A DNA stretch of 42,560 nt from Ectocarpus siliculosus (Eukaryota; Sar; Phaeophyceae; Ectocarpales; Ectocarpaceae), in assembly GCA_000310025.1 (NCBI GenBank), contig FN649728.1, positions 6,185,469 to 6,228,028 on the forward strand, written 5' to 3'. The position numbers were made by a program, and so were the translations under genes. Numbering within the stretch: position 1 is the stretch's first letter; each line of letters opens with the position of its first letter. Below are positions 33,299-42,560 of the stretch, piece by piece. The notes beneath the pieces are model-generated. The model was not told the DNA's origin. It ran no database searches and worked only from the letters and a program-made list of their open reading frames with translations.

Positions 33299-35074
33299 AA
33301 GCCTCGCGCTCATTTTGTGGAACTTTGAACCGTGCGGGGAAGGGCGAGTTGGTGGTCATTGGCAGCCCGACGCTGGCTGTTGCTGCCGTCGCTTGCCAGA
33401 GAAAAAACGTGTTGGTAGCAATTTCCGACGAGGGGCTCGGTAGGAAGGAATTGGTTCGACACCATGACCTTCTGGCGATCCTCTTTATCACCTTGGGGTG
33501 GTCGGTGTAAGCGGCGTACCTTGTGCGAGTCGTACGAAATGGAGGGTGGCTTCTCTGTCCAAGTGGTTCACTCTTCGCGTTGAGATCTGCGAAGGATTGG
33601 AGGGTATTCCAACTTTCTGTTCTTCTTGGATATGGGGAAATCGTTTCAAAGGTTCCCTTGCTGCCATGCGGCGAGCGTCAACAATACAATAACATGCCGT
33701 TCCAAACCACGATCCGCGCGTCGTCTCCGTTGTTTGACGGGAGGGGCACAACTAAGCCTGTCGAATTTTGTGGCGAAGGCGAACAGAACAGTAGGCGATC
33801 TTCATAGAAGCAGCTGCCGATCCAAGGTTGGTTGCACTAATTGTTGCGCGTGCGTCGGGAATCTCATGTTCGTGTGTTTGCGATGGGGGGCAGTGCGTTA
33901 CTTCTCGACATTGCTCGTCTTGAGTTCTGCTCAACTGGCGGCTGCGGAGCTCTGACGAGCCCCCGGTATACGATCGTAGCCATGGTGCACTCTCCGCTGC
34001 GTTGTTGTTACCGAACAACCGAGGCATATTCAATTCCAGATGTTCTCACAAGCCTTCCCAACATAAAATAGGTAGGCGACGCACACGCCCAATCCAGCGG
34101 AGCGCTTGCCATCGACTTTCCTTGTTTTGTAGGGTGGTATAACACGCTCGTTGTCCATGTCAGCAACATCAGTATCACAGAAGATAACTCATTGTTACCG
34201 AGAGGAACATGGGAATGGTACCGAGATCATCGCCGTGGCCTCCAATAAGAAAACTATCGCACAGCCGCAACGGCAGTTGATCCTTCCCACGCATACCAGA
34301 AAGCGGGCGCCGAAGGAAAACATTCGAGGCTGGGTTAGCTGTGATACCAGTATATGCATAAATTTCTTGCGCGACACCGGAAACAGCAGTTGCCGGGCGA
34401 ATCAGGCTCAGTCGAAGGGGAGAGTAGGTGTCAAGTCTACTTGTCCACACACTCCGGGATAAATCCTCCCGAGAGGAACCCGTTAGAGCCAAAGCCATCC
34501 GCACACGACTGAAGAAGCGGTACATGTACGCGCGTGGCCGGTACTGGGTGGGTGAATTCCCTTGGCGCGGAGAGAAAACCAAGTTGCGCTATGTTGGTGA
34601 AAACGGTGGGTGCCCGCGATAACGGCAAGGTGGATCGGCCTGGCACCATATACCCGCCCTGAAGAGGGAGGGCCCAAATCTTCCGCGCTAGCAACGCCGC
34701 ATGCCTCCGGGCGACAGCAGGGCGTGCCGGGTGGGTGGCACGGCATGCTTTCTTCTTTACAGCACACGAAAAGTCGTATCAAGACGCCCTATCTTGAACG
34801 AAAAACAACACTACGAACAACTGTATATGGCACCGCCGTACTCACATACACTCAACATTTACAAGGAACCGGCCGACCAACAAGCTTACCGAACCATCGC
34901 CGTATCCGCAGGGGGGGAGTCATGATATACGGTGCCATCGAAAGGTGCCGTACGTAACATTATAAGCTCCCCACGGCCAGCCAATGCACACTCAAGCTCC
35001 GTCAGCCCAAGACTCTACTTCCCGAACCGGATTATACGCGTGTTTTTCAATGGGACAAAAAAAAAAAAAACACG
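33299..35074. other. Interval between convergent genes
   Basis: Between the SET stop and the PNO1 stop, so it should contain both 3' untranslated regions. A plus ORF at 33325-33510 (GELVVIGSPTLAVAAVACQR) just after the SET gene and a minus ORF at 34694-34437 look partly protein-like, but neither has a motif or splice support. I see no repeat or RNA gene. Confidence 0.5.
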
Positions 35075-35735
35075 TCAGAACCGTTCGCTCATCCGACGAG
35101 CCACATTTCGCATCTGGTTGTACACCTTCCCGGGGGGAGCCCCCAAAATCAGCGCGCAGATAGCGTCGCGAGCAACCTGGGCAATTGGGGGGCACACGAA
35201 CATGACAAAACAAGAAAACGAGGGGGGGGGGGTCGCCTTTGTAATACTATGAACAGCTACGGATACAAAGCCAAAATATATACTTCTTATTCTAGCATAT
35301 ACAGAAGGCCACACCGCGTACTGTAAGGACCTCTTTCGCTTGAGGCTACTTTCTCATTTCCCTCTGTGTACCTACACCCAAGGGCGACTAAACATGACGC
35401 CTAACTGGGCCCCAGCTCTTGCGGTCGACTTTCTACACGAAAAAAAAACAAAAACGTAACAAATAGTTACCTGTGCCTCCAGCAACACCAAAAAACAGAA
35501 CAAAACACACCACTCAAAAGAATGTGCAGAATCAAAGAGACGCACCTTGATGTTGCTGAAGGAGCCCAAGATGTGCACCTTCTGGTCGGCAACGATGATT
35601 CGCGTTCGAGTCGCGTTCTCGATGGCGTGTCTCGTCTTGCCTCCCTGCCCGGCAATACGACCGATCGCACGACTGCCCCGCCGCCCGACACACAATACAC
35701 AAAAAAAATACACAAGAGGACGGAAGCACAGGGTC

Positions 35736-35767
<32 letters not shown>

Positions 35768-38235
35768 AGGGAGGTACATATCACAGCACTAAAGGATTGT
35801 CGTGGCACCAGCAGCGACCTGCAGGGGGGCTTCGAAAAACATGTCGAATACCATTGTGTGTTTTTCTGGCTGGCATGTAGGCTACAACAAACTAAAAACG
35901 AGTCCAGAATCCAGGAGGTTGTTCCCAACGCTCACCGGACTATGCACCGCGATTGGGGCGATATGTCGCCCGAGCAGTCTTTGTGCGATTGTACATTTTC
36001 TATAAAGTGAGCAAGGGAAAACGCCAAGCACGTAATCTGTTGCCAAGCGCATGTCAGGAGGGCAGCGTTGATGCAGACTTTTTTTTTAGCGGAAATTCTC
36101 TTAAAAAAAAATTATTTGGGGTTCTGCTCGAAACAGGGGTCGTCCACTGAGCAACTCTTCCAGTCGCCGCTGCTTTGAACAACGGCAGTCAAAGCGACAA
36201 ACGCGGGTACTCAAACGGATATCCTGGTATATTTCTCAGTCTTGTACAGTGAGGGGTTAGGGACATATGCCGGATATCGGTCTTCAATGGGTCTGTGTAA
36301 CCCTGTACAACAAGGAACTGGAGTTGTGCTAGCCTTGTTCTCTGAGAAATCGTATTGCTTGCGGGATGAAACTTGCCAACCTCAAAGGAGCAAGCGCATG
36401 TCGCGGGCACGCCAAACCTCGCCGTACCCCACACTTCCCCGTCATTATCTCCACCTTGTGCACACATTTGGCGTGGTTTGTGATCTTACGCCCCCAAGTC
36501 AAACCAACGATTCCATATCGCCGAAAGGCGAACACGAAACAAAAAACACATGGTCACTCCTGTGCCGAAGGCGAGTAACACACACGCTACACCATCTCTG
36601 GCACAAAAAAGAAAAGAATAATCATACGTCCCGCAGAGAACACTTTTCAGCGTTGGTACCCCATGGGGTCAGAGCTTTTTTCTTGGTGCAGGAATCATCG
36701 GGAGGCAGCTGTTGAAAATAAATAAAACGGAGTGCGGGGCGGCGAAAAAAACACAGCAATCACACGGAGCAAGTATCAAAAGGCACATCGAGCCCCTCGG
36801 AGAAATTGGAGATACCTGAGGTGGTCTCCCGTGAGCGTCTTGACGTCTTGCACTTGGAACGAGTCGACGTAGAGGTCGTCCAATCGCAGCAAGGCCACCG
36901 CGTCCTGTGAAACAACGAAACATTCGGAAAATATAAAACAAAGACATGAGACGTAGAGGAAAAAAGGAGGTCAGAACCAGCAATGGCGCGACACTCTCCG
37001 GGGCTGCGGATCGACAGTTTCATCATCAAAGACAGGCACGCGTTTTTACCACAGTGAAGGGGGGGCTTTTGCCCGCCGCTTCCCACACCGCCAATCATGT
37101 CTTGTTCGAACTTCGCACATTGTACACCGCCGGTTTTGACAAGCGACGCATATTTCAAACCGTTTCGTCTTTCCCTTATCCCGCCGCCCGGAAGCCCCAC
37201 CTGCACTTCGAAGCCGAGCATGAACGCCTGGATGAAATCGGCGGTTTTCTGCAGGGCGGACGCATCCTCGGTGTGCTTGGACGACTTCAGCTCCACATTT
37301 CGCGTCTTTCGGTTGAACCTGCTCAATCGATCAGGAACAGCGGCGAAAGACACAGAGGAATGAAAGCGGAACATAAATATACCAGGTACGATACAAGGCG
37401 AGGAAAAAAACATGGGATAAAACGGCGGGTGGAAAAAAGCGGGAGAAAGGCGGGGAGACATCAAGGACTACAGTAATATGCATTTTCACTATGAAATCAA
37501 TAAACTCAACATAAAATAGGACATTGCGGTATGCGAAAAACGTGCGTCGATACGTCCTCGAGGGAGGACGCTGTGAGAAGTTCCACTCACGACAGCTCTT
37601 CCATTTTCAGGGGAAATCTCTACAACGGGCAGGCAACACAGCAGCGAGCGAAAAGAAAAACCCAAAAAACGTTGCCTTGAGGGCACAATCCACAACAGGG
37701 GGGTCGAACGCACAAGCTTTGTACGAGTGTGCCGCGTGGACCGGTGTGACTGCTGAACTCTTCCTATGCTTGCGCACAGGCCAGCACGCCAGCTCTAGGT
37801 CCGTGCTGCAACGATGGACGAAAGACGGCAATCGTATGCAGGCACCGGGCAGCGCTACCGCTGACGACAACACCGATAGCTCAGACCGTAGCACCACAAC
37901 CCCCAAACGCCAGGGACAACAACAATAGCAACAGCAGCAACACGAACTACACGGGAGGGCGAAGCAAGCACCTCCTACCTGATCTGGAGCTTCATGTGCT
38001 CCACCGTGGGAGTCACGATGTTTTCCCAGCAGTTCCGCAAGGGCGTTAATCGGTGGGGGGGGCAACGAATCCTACGGAAGTCGTCCTTGCCGCCTCCCAT
38101 CTCTCGCGCCGTGAGAGCCGGGAAGTCTGGCCGCGCCGCCGCCGCCGCCGCCGCCCCCTCTCCGTCGGTAGTGTCCATGCCCACGTCTTCTGCTCCCGCT
38201 CCCGCCGCTGCTGCTGCTGCTGCATCGGCTTCCAC
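35075..38235 (-). CDS. PNO1: PNO1/Dim2-like KH-domain ribosome assembly factor
   Basis: Partner of the Nob1 nuclease; binds pre-40S particles near the 3' end of 18S rRNA in nucleolus and cytoplasm and is needed for its processing. Exons (minus): 38235-37979, 37318-37201, 36904-36816, 35672-35546, 35176-35075 with TGA; phases 2, 0, 2, 0 match, 230 residues against about 250 in animals. An acidic, alanine-rich N-terminus (residues 1-34) leads to [20 protein letters not shown], then [20 protein letters not shown] and [12 protein letters not shown] (degenerate first KH unit), [20 protein letters not shown], and the second KH with [20 protein letters not shown] containing the GxxG loop GQGG. It ends [12 protein letters not shown], matching the conserved tail. 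All introns are GT-AG. ATG 38235 is the first in frame and gives the expected N-terminal length. Confidence 0.95.
35673..36815 (-). other. PNO1 intron 3, with GA repeat
   Basis: A 1143-base intron splitting a serine codon (AG|GTATCT ... GGGGCAG|T). It contains a GA run with GGGA/GGGAGG extension at about 35738-35774, which in the transcript is a CT-rich stretch close to the acceptor. No other feature. Confidence 0.7.
37319..37978 (-). other. PNO1 intron 1, no other feature seen
   Basis: A 660-base intron splitting an arginine codon (AG|GTAGGA ... GAGCAG|G). Plus-strand ORFs across it are shadows. Confidence 0.7.
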
Positions 38236-38400
38236 CTGTCACGGCGGTGCACATGTTGCGTGAGTGAACAAGATGGTCCAAGCCGAAAGAGCTCCAAGCC
38301 CGATGCGCCCAACCTCTCCTTTCGGGCATGGCAGCACTCCCTCTCCTTGCAATCCGCTTGTACGTTTGACCGCTGCGGTGGCTCCTATCTCTGCAACCAC

Positions 38401-38979
38401 CTATCCTCGTCCGTGGGCAATGGAGCATGGATTTGATGCCCCAAATGGTGGGGGATCATGCCGATGCTCTCTTGTGCGATCGTCATCCGAGGCGTCTTCT
38501 TCTTGGTGAGGGGAGGGGGGCGCACTCGTGAATCCCCTACCGATTGAAAGGGGGTGCCGTACATCGCAACACTTTCTACGTCTAGTGGGCAACCCGATCA
38601 GATCATAGGCACCCTCAAGGAGCCGTAGTAGCCTGCCCTTTAGCGTATCGTAGCCTTGGATTGTCTCGACGGTCAAAGCCGGGTTCTCGCATTGAGAATC
38701 GATCCCCAGTCCTTGTTTCCCCTCCAAAACGCGGCGGGGGTGCATCCCATAAGTAAAAACATCGAATAGCTTCGGCTCGGAACACTGCTGTAATTTTCTG
38801 GAAAAGCGGGAAATTCCTGGCCAAGCTAGTACAACGTGTCCCCCCCCGATCTCAAACCAAACCAAAATCAAAGTTCCGTTCCGGCATGTACCCGCCCAAG
38901 CCGTGTCGTTGCCCCCACAACCCCTCCCTTGGCCATTCACCGCGGTAACTCTCGCGTTTGTAACACGCATAAACAGCAC
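38401..38979 (-). CDS. Hypothetical protein, upstream of PNO1
   Basis: A 192-codon minus-strand ORF that ends 166 bases before the PNO1 start. Much of it is protein-like and not repetitive: SRKLQQCSEPKLFDVFTYGM and QCENPALTVETIQGYDTLKG, then RLLRLLEGAYDLIGLPTRRR. The C-terminal part turns acidic and His/Pro-rich. No family recognised, no signal peptide or membrane segment. It may be one exon of a longer gene, a transposon remnant, or chance; the opposite strand is also partly open. The small gap to PNO1 leaves little room for a PNO1 promoter, which counts against it. Confidence 0.3.
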   Translation of the reverse strand: MLFMRVTNARVTAVNGQGRGCGGNDTAWAGTCRNGTLILVWFEIGGGHVVLAWPGISRFSRKLQQCSEPKLFDVFTYGMHPRRVLEGKQGLGIDSQCENPALTVETIQGYDTLKGRLLRLLEGAYDLIGLPTRRRKCCDVRHPLSIGRGFTSAPPSPHQEEDASDDDRTREHRHDPPPFGASNPCSIAHGRG

Positions 38980-41900
38980 GCACCTGGCCCGCTTGGAAAA
39001 CCACTCCCTCGTCGACCTCCATCGTCAACCAAACGTGAGGTCTCTTCGGCGAGAACTACTCGACGTGCGTGTCTGCTTCGCCCGCCTGCTCCGCCTAAAT
39101 CCTTGCGTACCGCTTGTTTCGGCGCTGGGGTGTGATGTGAAAGCTGTAGGTAGCATACCAAGGCGGAGGGGGTGGGGGTGCGGAGTGGATGGCGTTAGTT
39201 TTGGGCACATGGCGGCGGTACGCAAGCGGCAGCAACAGCAACAGGGAGGGCTTGCAGCAGCGAGGACGACGGCAGAGGTGAGAGTGATGGGGGCACCACC
39301 GCCACCTGGGCGCCCCGATGTTCGCGCCCCGCCTCCCCCGTGACGCGCAGATAGCGTGTGCGCCCACGGCTCTCCAGACAGCGAAAATTGCGCCGCACGG
39401 TGCGGTGGGCGCGAAGTGCGCTGCCATGAGACGCGCTTTTCCGCGAGTGGCGGCGTGATGTCATGGGTGCTACACGTGGTGCATTCATTCCCCCTATGTA
39501 CTTGTATGAAACGGCAAGAGAGCTGAGTATCAAAGGCAGTACGCACATGGCATGGCACCAATGGGATTATGCACACAGCGTTTACAAACAACGCAAGTTG
39601 CCTTTTGTGTTACGGAAGCTGGCCATGGGACTCGTTACCAACCTAACGCGTACTCTGCTGACCCCCCGGTGTTCTCCTGCTGTGCGTTGTCTGCTCCGTT
39701 TCCGATCACATGTAAGTAGAAATCATTGGAATATTGGATGAGGCCATGTCACGGCAAATGAGTCTACCCCAACTTTTCCGATATGCTGGTGGTAGATTGT
39801 CTACACCGATGTCATGGAGATCGTCGACACAGATCAGTGCTGCTTGCAGTGAAACTCTGCTTGACTCAACTTGACTGCTGCTGAATGTAGATACGAGCAA
39901 AGGTGTTGTACGACTGCTGTACTTGTAAAATTGTAGCTCTCTGGCGAGAGCACTAATTTCTCGTGCCAATGCGACTGCTCTCGGTATACTCGAGGATTCG
40001 CCGCCATGCCCGGGCGCGGAGTTGTGTCGTGCACGTTCCAAAAGTCAACCCACGATGCGCACGTAGGCAAGGGCCCTCCGCCCAACAACGACGGAGAGAC
40101 GTACAGAGCTGGCGCACCACCATTATTGGGGGGGCCGTGTATGGCGAAGACGGAGAAAAAACTACCACAGCACTCTCCTGCAAAATAAGCACGGCCGGAG
40201 GCATGATCTGCATGACGTGCATCGTATCTCGCACTTCCGGCTTCGGAGATACTGCTGGCTGCTGCTGCGGTACATAGTTCAGTTGTCCTAGATGTACCAC
40301 TACTACTGCACTCCAGTATCTAGATCGAGAATGCCTTGTATCGTTTTCCTTTTAGCAATCCCGCAGTTGACCTCGCCCACGTGCTATCGTAATGACGATC
40401 ATAGCTGGGAAACGCAGGAGCTTCTACGGGAACGGAATGTGCGAACGGGGGTCTAGCATGGTAGTCATGGGCAAGGAACGCGCGACGAGGTCGGTGGCTG
40501 AGCTGCCGCCCGACGCGCAAAGCAAAGCAAAGCAGTAGACAAGATCGACACAGACCGCCATTCAAATCACGCCACGGACCCACAGCAGCAGGGGCAGCAA
40601 GCAAAACACATCATGATGTGCTTTGTCTCATCTGTCACACAGCACACCTTTTCTTTTGGACGAGGCCGAGAAAGAAGAAGATAGTTCCCTGGAACTAACC
40701 TCGAAAAGAGATGCAGAAGTTATGTCGGAGAGGAGGAGAGACCGATGTCGTCGGGTGCTGGCTCGCTCGGGCTGTCTGCTGTGCGAAGGAAATAGTTTGA
40801 GGGGGCATCCGCGAAGCAGTATTCCCGGGGTGTATGCATTTTTGAATGTCAAAAAAGGGGGGGAGGGGGGGGGGTCAGCTACTTTGCCGTTCAGAGTTTA
40901 GACTCCAGCCGGCGAGCCAGAGAGCCGGCGAGGGCAGGGAGGCTAGCAAGGAGAGAGAGAGCACAGGACCCTAAGACAAAAGCTTCGAACACTGAGGTGC
41001 GACACGGAAGGGATTAACCGTGCAGTCGTGCTCCCATGCTTGGATCGCGGTTTGCCTCTGATGTCTTCTTTGCGTGGGGGGCAGAAAGGAGAAAAATGTC
41101 ATCTTGTTGGTTGCAGCTTTCAAAATTCGGGGCCGAATGCGCCCGTGGGTTTTTGTTTCAAACCGGGAGATGAACGCATGACTTTTGCCATAGTGCCGTG
41201 AATGAGTTGATACGCCGTGAGGGACACAACAGCAACCTAAGATATTCATGGCCCGCTTTCATGTTCAAACGAGAACCTTCACTATGATGTAAACAAGCAT
41301 CAACGATATGTCAGCGTCAGATTTCGGTTGACCCAAAAAGGTGCCAAGCCTGGGAAACAGACCACGAAAAGCCCTACTGCTGTAGCAGAAAAGCCCCACG
41401 AAGTCGTTAGCAATTTTCCGGTTGTTCTCGTCGTTGTTACTACCATGCCTTTTTCGCACCAAGGGTGCGTAGGGTCGCTTTCGGAGGGTTTTCAGGGCTG
41501 CTGCGTGCCAACAAGGAGCAGGCGAGGCATCAGAAAATGCCACAGACTCGATGAGCATGACACACAGGAGAGATGACTGCTTGCACGCTCTCAGAGTTGA
41601 TCTCAAGCGGCCAGGAGGGCGGCGCACTTTTATCGCGAAAAGCAATGCGCGTATGTGAGCGACCGCAGCAGGCCCGGAGCACCCGCTCCGGATTAGGACA
41701 GCCGGCTGCTCCACACGCCCACCCCCCACGCCTCCAGCCCCGTTTCATGTTCCGTGAGGGCTCCCCCTTCCTCACGCGTCACCCGCGCAAAATCGCAAAA
41801 TTTCAAATTTGGTTCCCTGCCCTGTTCGGGTGTGCTTGTCGTCGTCTCCGGATCCCGCACGCAAGAATGGTCCCGGGGTAGAGCTGCGGGCAACATACGC

Positions 41901-42560
41901 CTCGAACGGCGCACCGGGATATTGTAGGCAAGCCCTTAGACAAGGCCACCCTGTTGATCCCTATCCCCATCGGCAGCGCACGCCTCCATGCGGTGGACAT
42001 TGTCCGTAGCGTTTGGTGGATGCGGTCGTCCGCCTCCCCTGCTGGAGTGCTGGAGCGATAATTTTTCATTTTTCGCCGCGGCCGTCCCCGAACCGGAATT
42101 TTATTCAAGAAACCACGTGAACCGCCGACATATGTACATGATCCTCGCTGCTCTTCCATCTCTGTGGTGCGCGTCTTCCCCCAAGGACTGGAAGGATAAC
42201 GAGAGACAGGGAGGGACTCTTGCTCTCTCTTTCTGCCCCCCCCCCCCCCTTATTCCCTCCGCCCCTTGAACAATACAACACAATACAACAAATAGTTGCA
42301 ATCGTCGTTGGTTCTCCTTCTCCTTCTCAGCTTCTCAGTACCGAGTGACGTCCGTCTAACTCTAACATGTAAGGCTGCTGCACTGCTGCACATCCGGTTC
42401 ACCCGACCCATCGCGGGTACATTGAAGCGGACACCCGCCCTATTTCGAGTTGTATAAAGCACTTGAATGGTCCATCTGTGCTGAGATGTTTCACCGCCCT
42501 ATATGTGGAGGACCCACATATTCACGTAATTGCATATTCAGTGCTGTACGAGAGTGTGTC
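38980..42560. other. Right-end interval with no confident gene
   Basis: Only weak candidates: a plus ORF near 40623-40901 (DEAEKEEDSSLELTSKRD), a minus ORF at 41729-41265, and a plus stretch at 41918-42061 reading DIVGKPLDKATLLIPIPIGS before a TAA. None has a motif, splice partner or clear start. Poly-G (40857-40873) and poly-C (42237-42250) runs are present. A gene reaching in from beyond the window cannot be excluded. Confidence 0.45.

Noticed and set aside
37994-38436. Plus-strand ORFs over PNO1 exon 1
   Set aside because: They are antisense to the alanine-rich start of PNO1, whose KH-protein match is clear on the minus strand.

Overview
This window looks like a nuclear segment of a complex eukaryote, most plausibly a stramenopile alga of the brown-alga type. 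That is an inference from three things: many small exons with GT-AG introns of 0.1-1.8 kb, GC-rich simple repeats (CAG, poly-C, GA), and plentiful degraded transposons. A 100-N scaffold gap lies at 17505-17604. I see no prokaryotic genes, rRNA, tRNA or CRISPR.

Three genes can be read exon by exon with phase-consistent splice sites. (1) A DGAT2-type acyl-CoA:diacylglycerol acyltransferase, plus strand, 8591-20712: the last step of storage-oil synthesis in the ER. Its fifth intron is about 5.1 kb and holds a small inverted-repeat element, a broken Ty1/copia-like gag, two diverged element copies in opposite orientation, and the assembly gap. (2) A SET-domain protein methyltransferase of the Rubisco-LSMT/SETD3 class, plus strand, 28202-33298, 11 exons, 555 codons, with one apparent GC-AG intron. 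(3) PNO1 (Dim2-like KH protein of small ribosomal subunit assembly), minus strand, 38235-35075, 5 exons, 230 codons. SET gene and PNO1 converge on a 1.8 kb interval.

The left 4 kb holds a fourth, minus-strand gene of unknown function. Its low-complexity Gly/Ser/His/Glu-rich exons fit together in phase, but both ends are uncertain. The 20.7-28.2 kb interval between the DGAT2 and SET genes is mainly mobile-element debris: a foldback element with an internal tandem repeat, possible gag-like ORFs, and a minus-strand copia reverse transcriptase whose YVDD-type box is damaged and whose frame is broken. Two short families recur at distant places: a 100-153 bp element with TAGTGCC termini (3.2 and 12.8 kb) and an A-tailed SINE-like tail (7.7 and 24.3 kb). 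The right end (38.4-42.6 kb) has one possible hypothetical gene and no recognisable family.

The three recognised genes have unrelated jobs (lipid synthesis, protein methylation, ribosome assembly), so no joint pathway is implied. I did not find a convincing new biological system. The most useful outcomes are the exon models, the evidence that sequence beside the gap is a low-quality duplicate, and the small repeat families.
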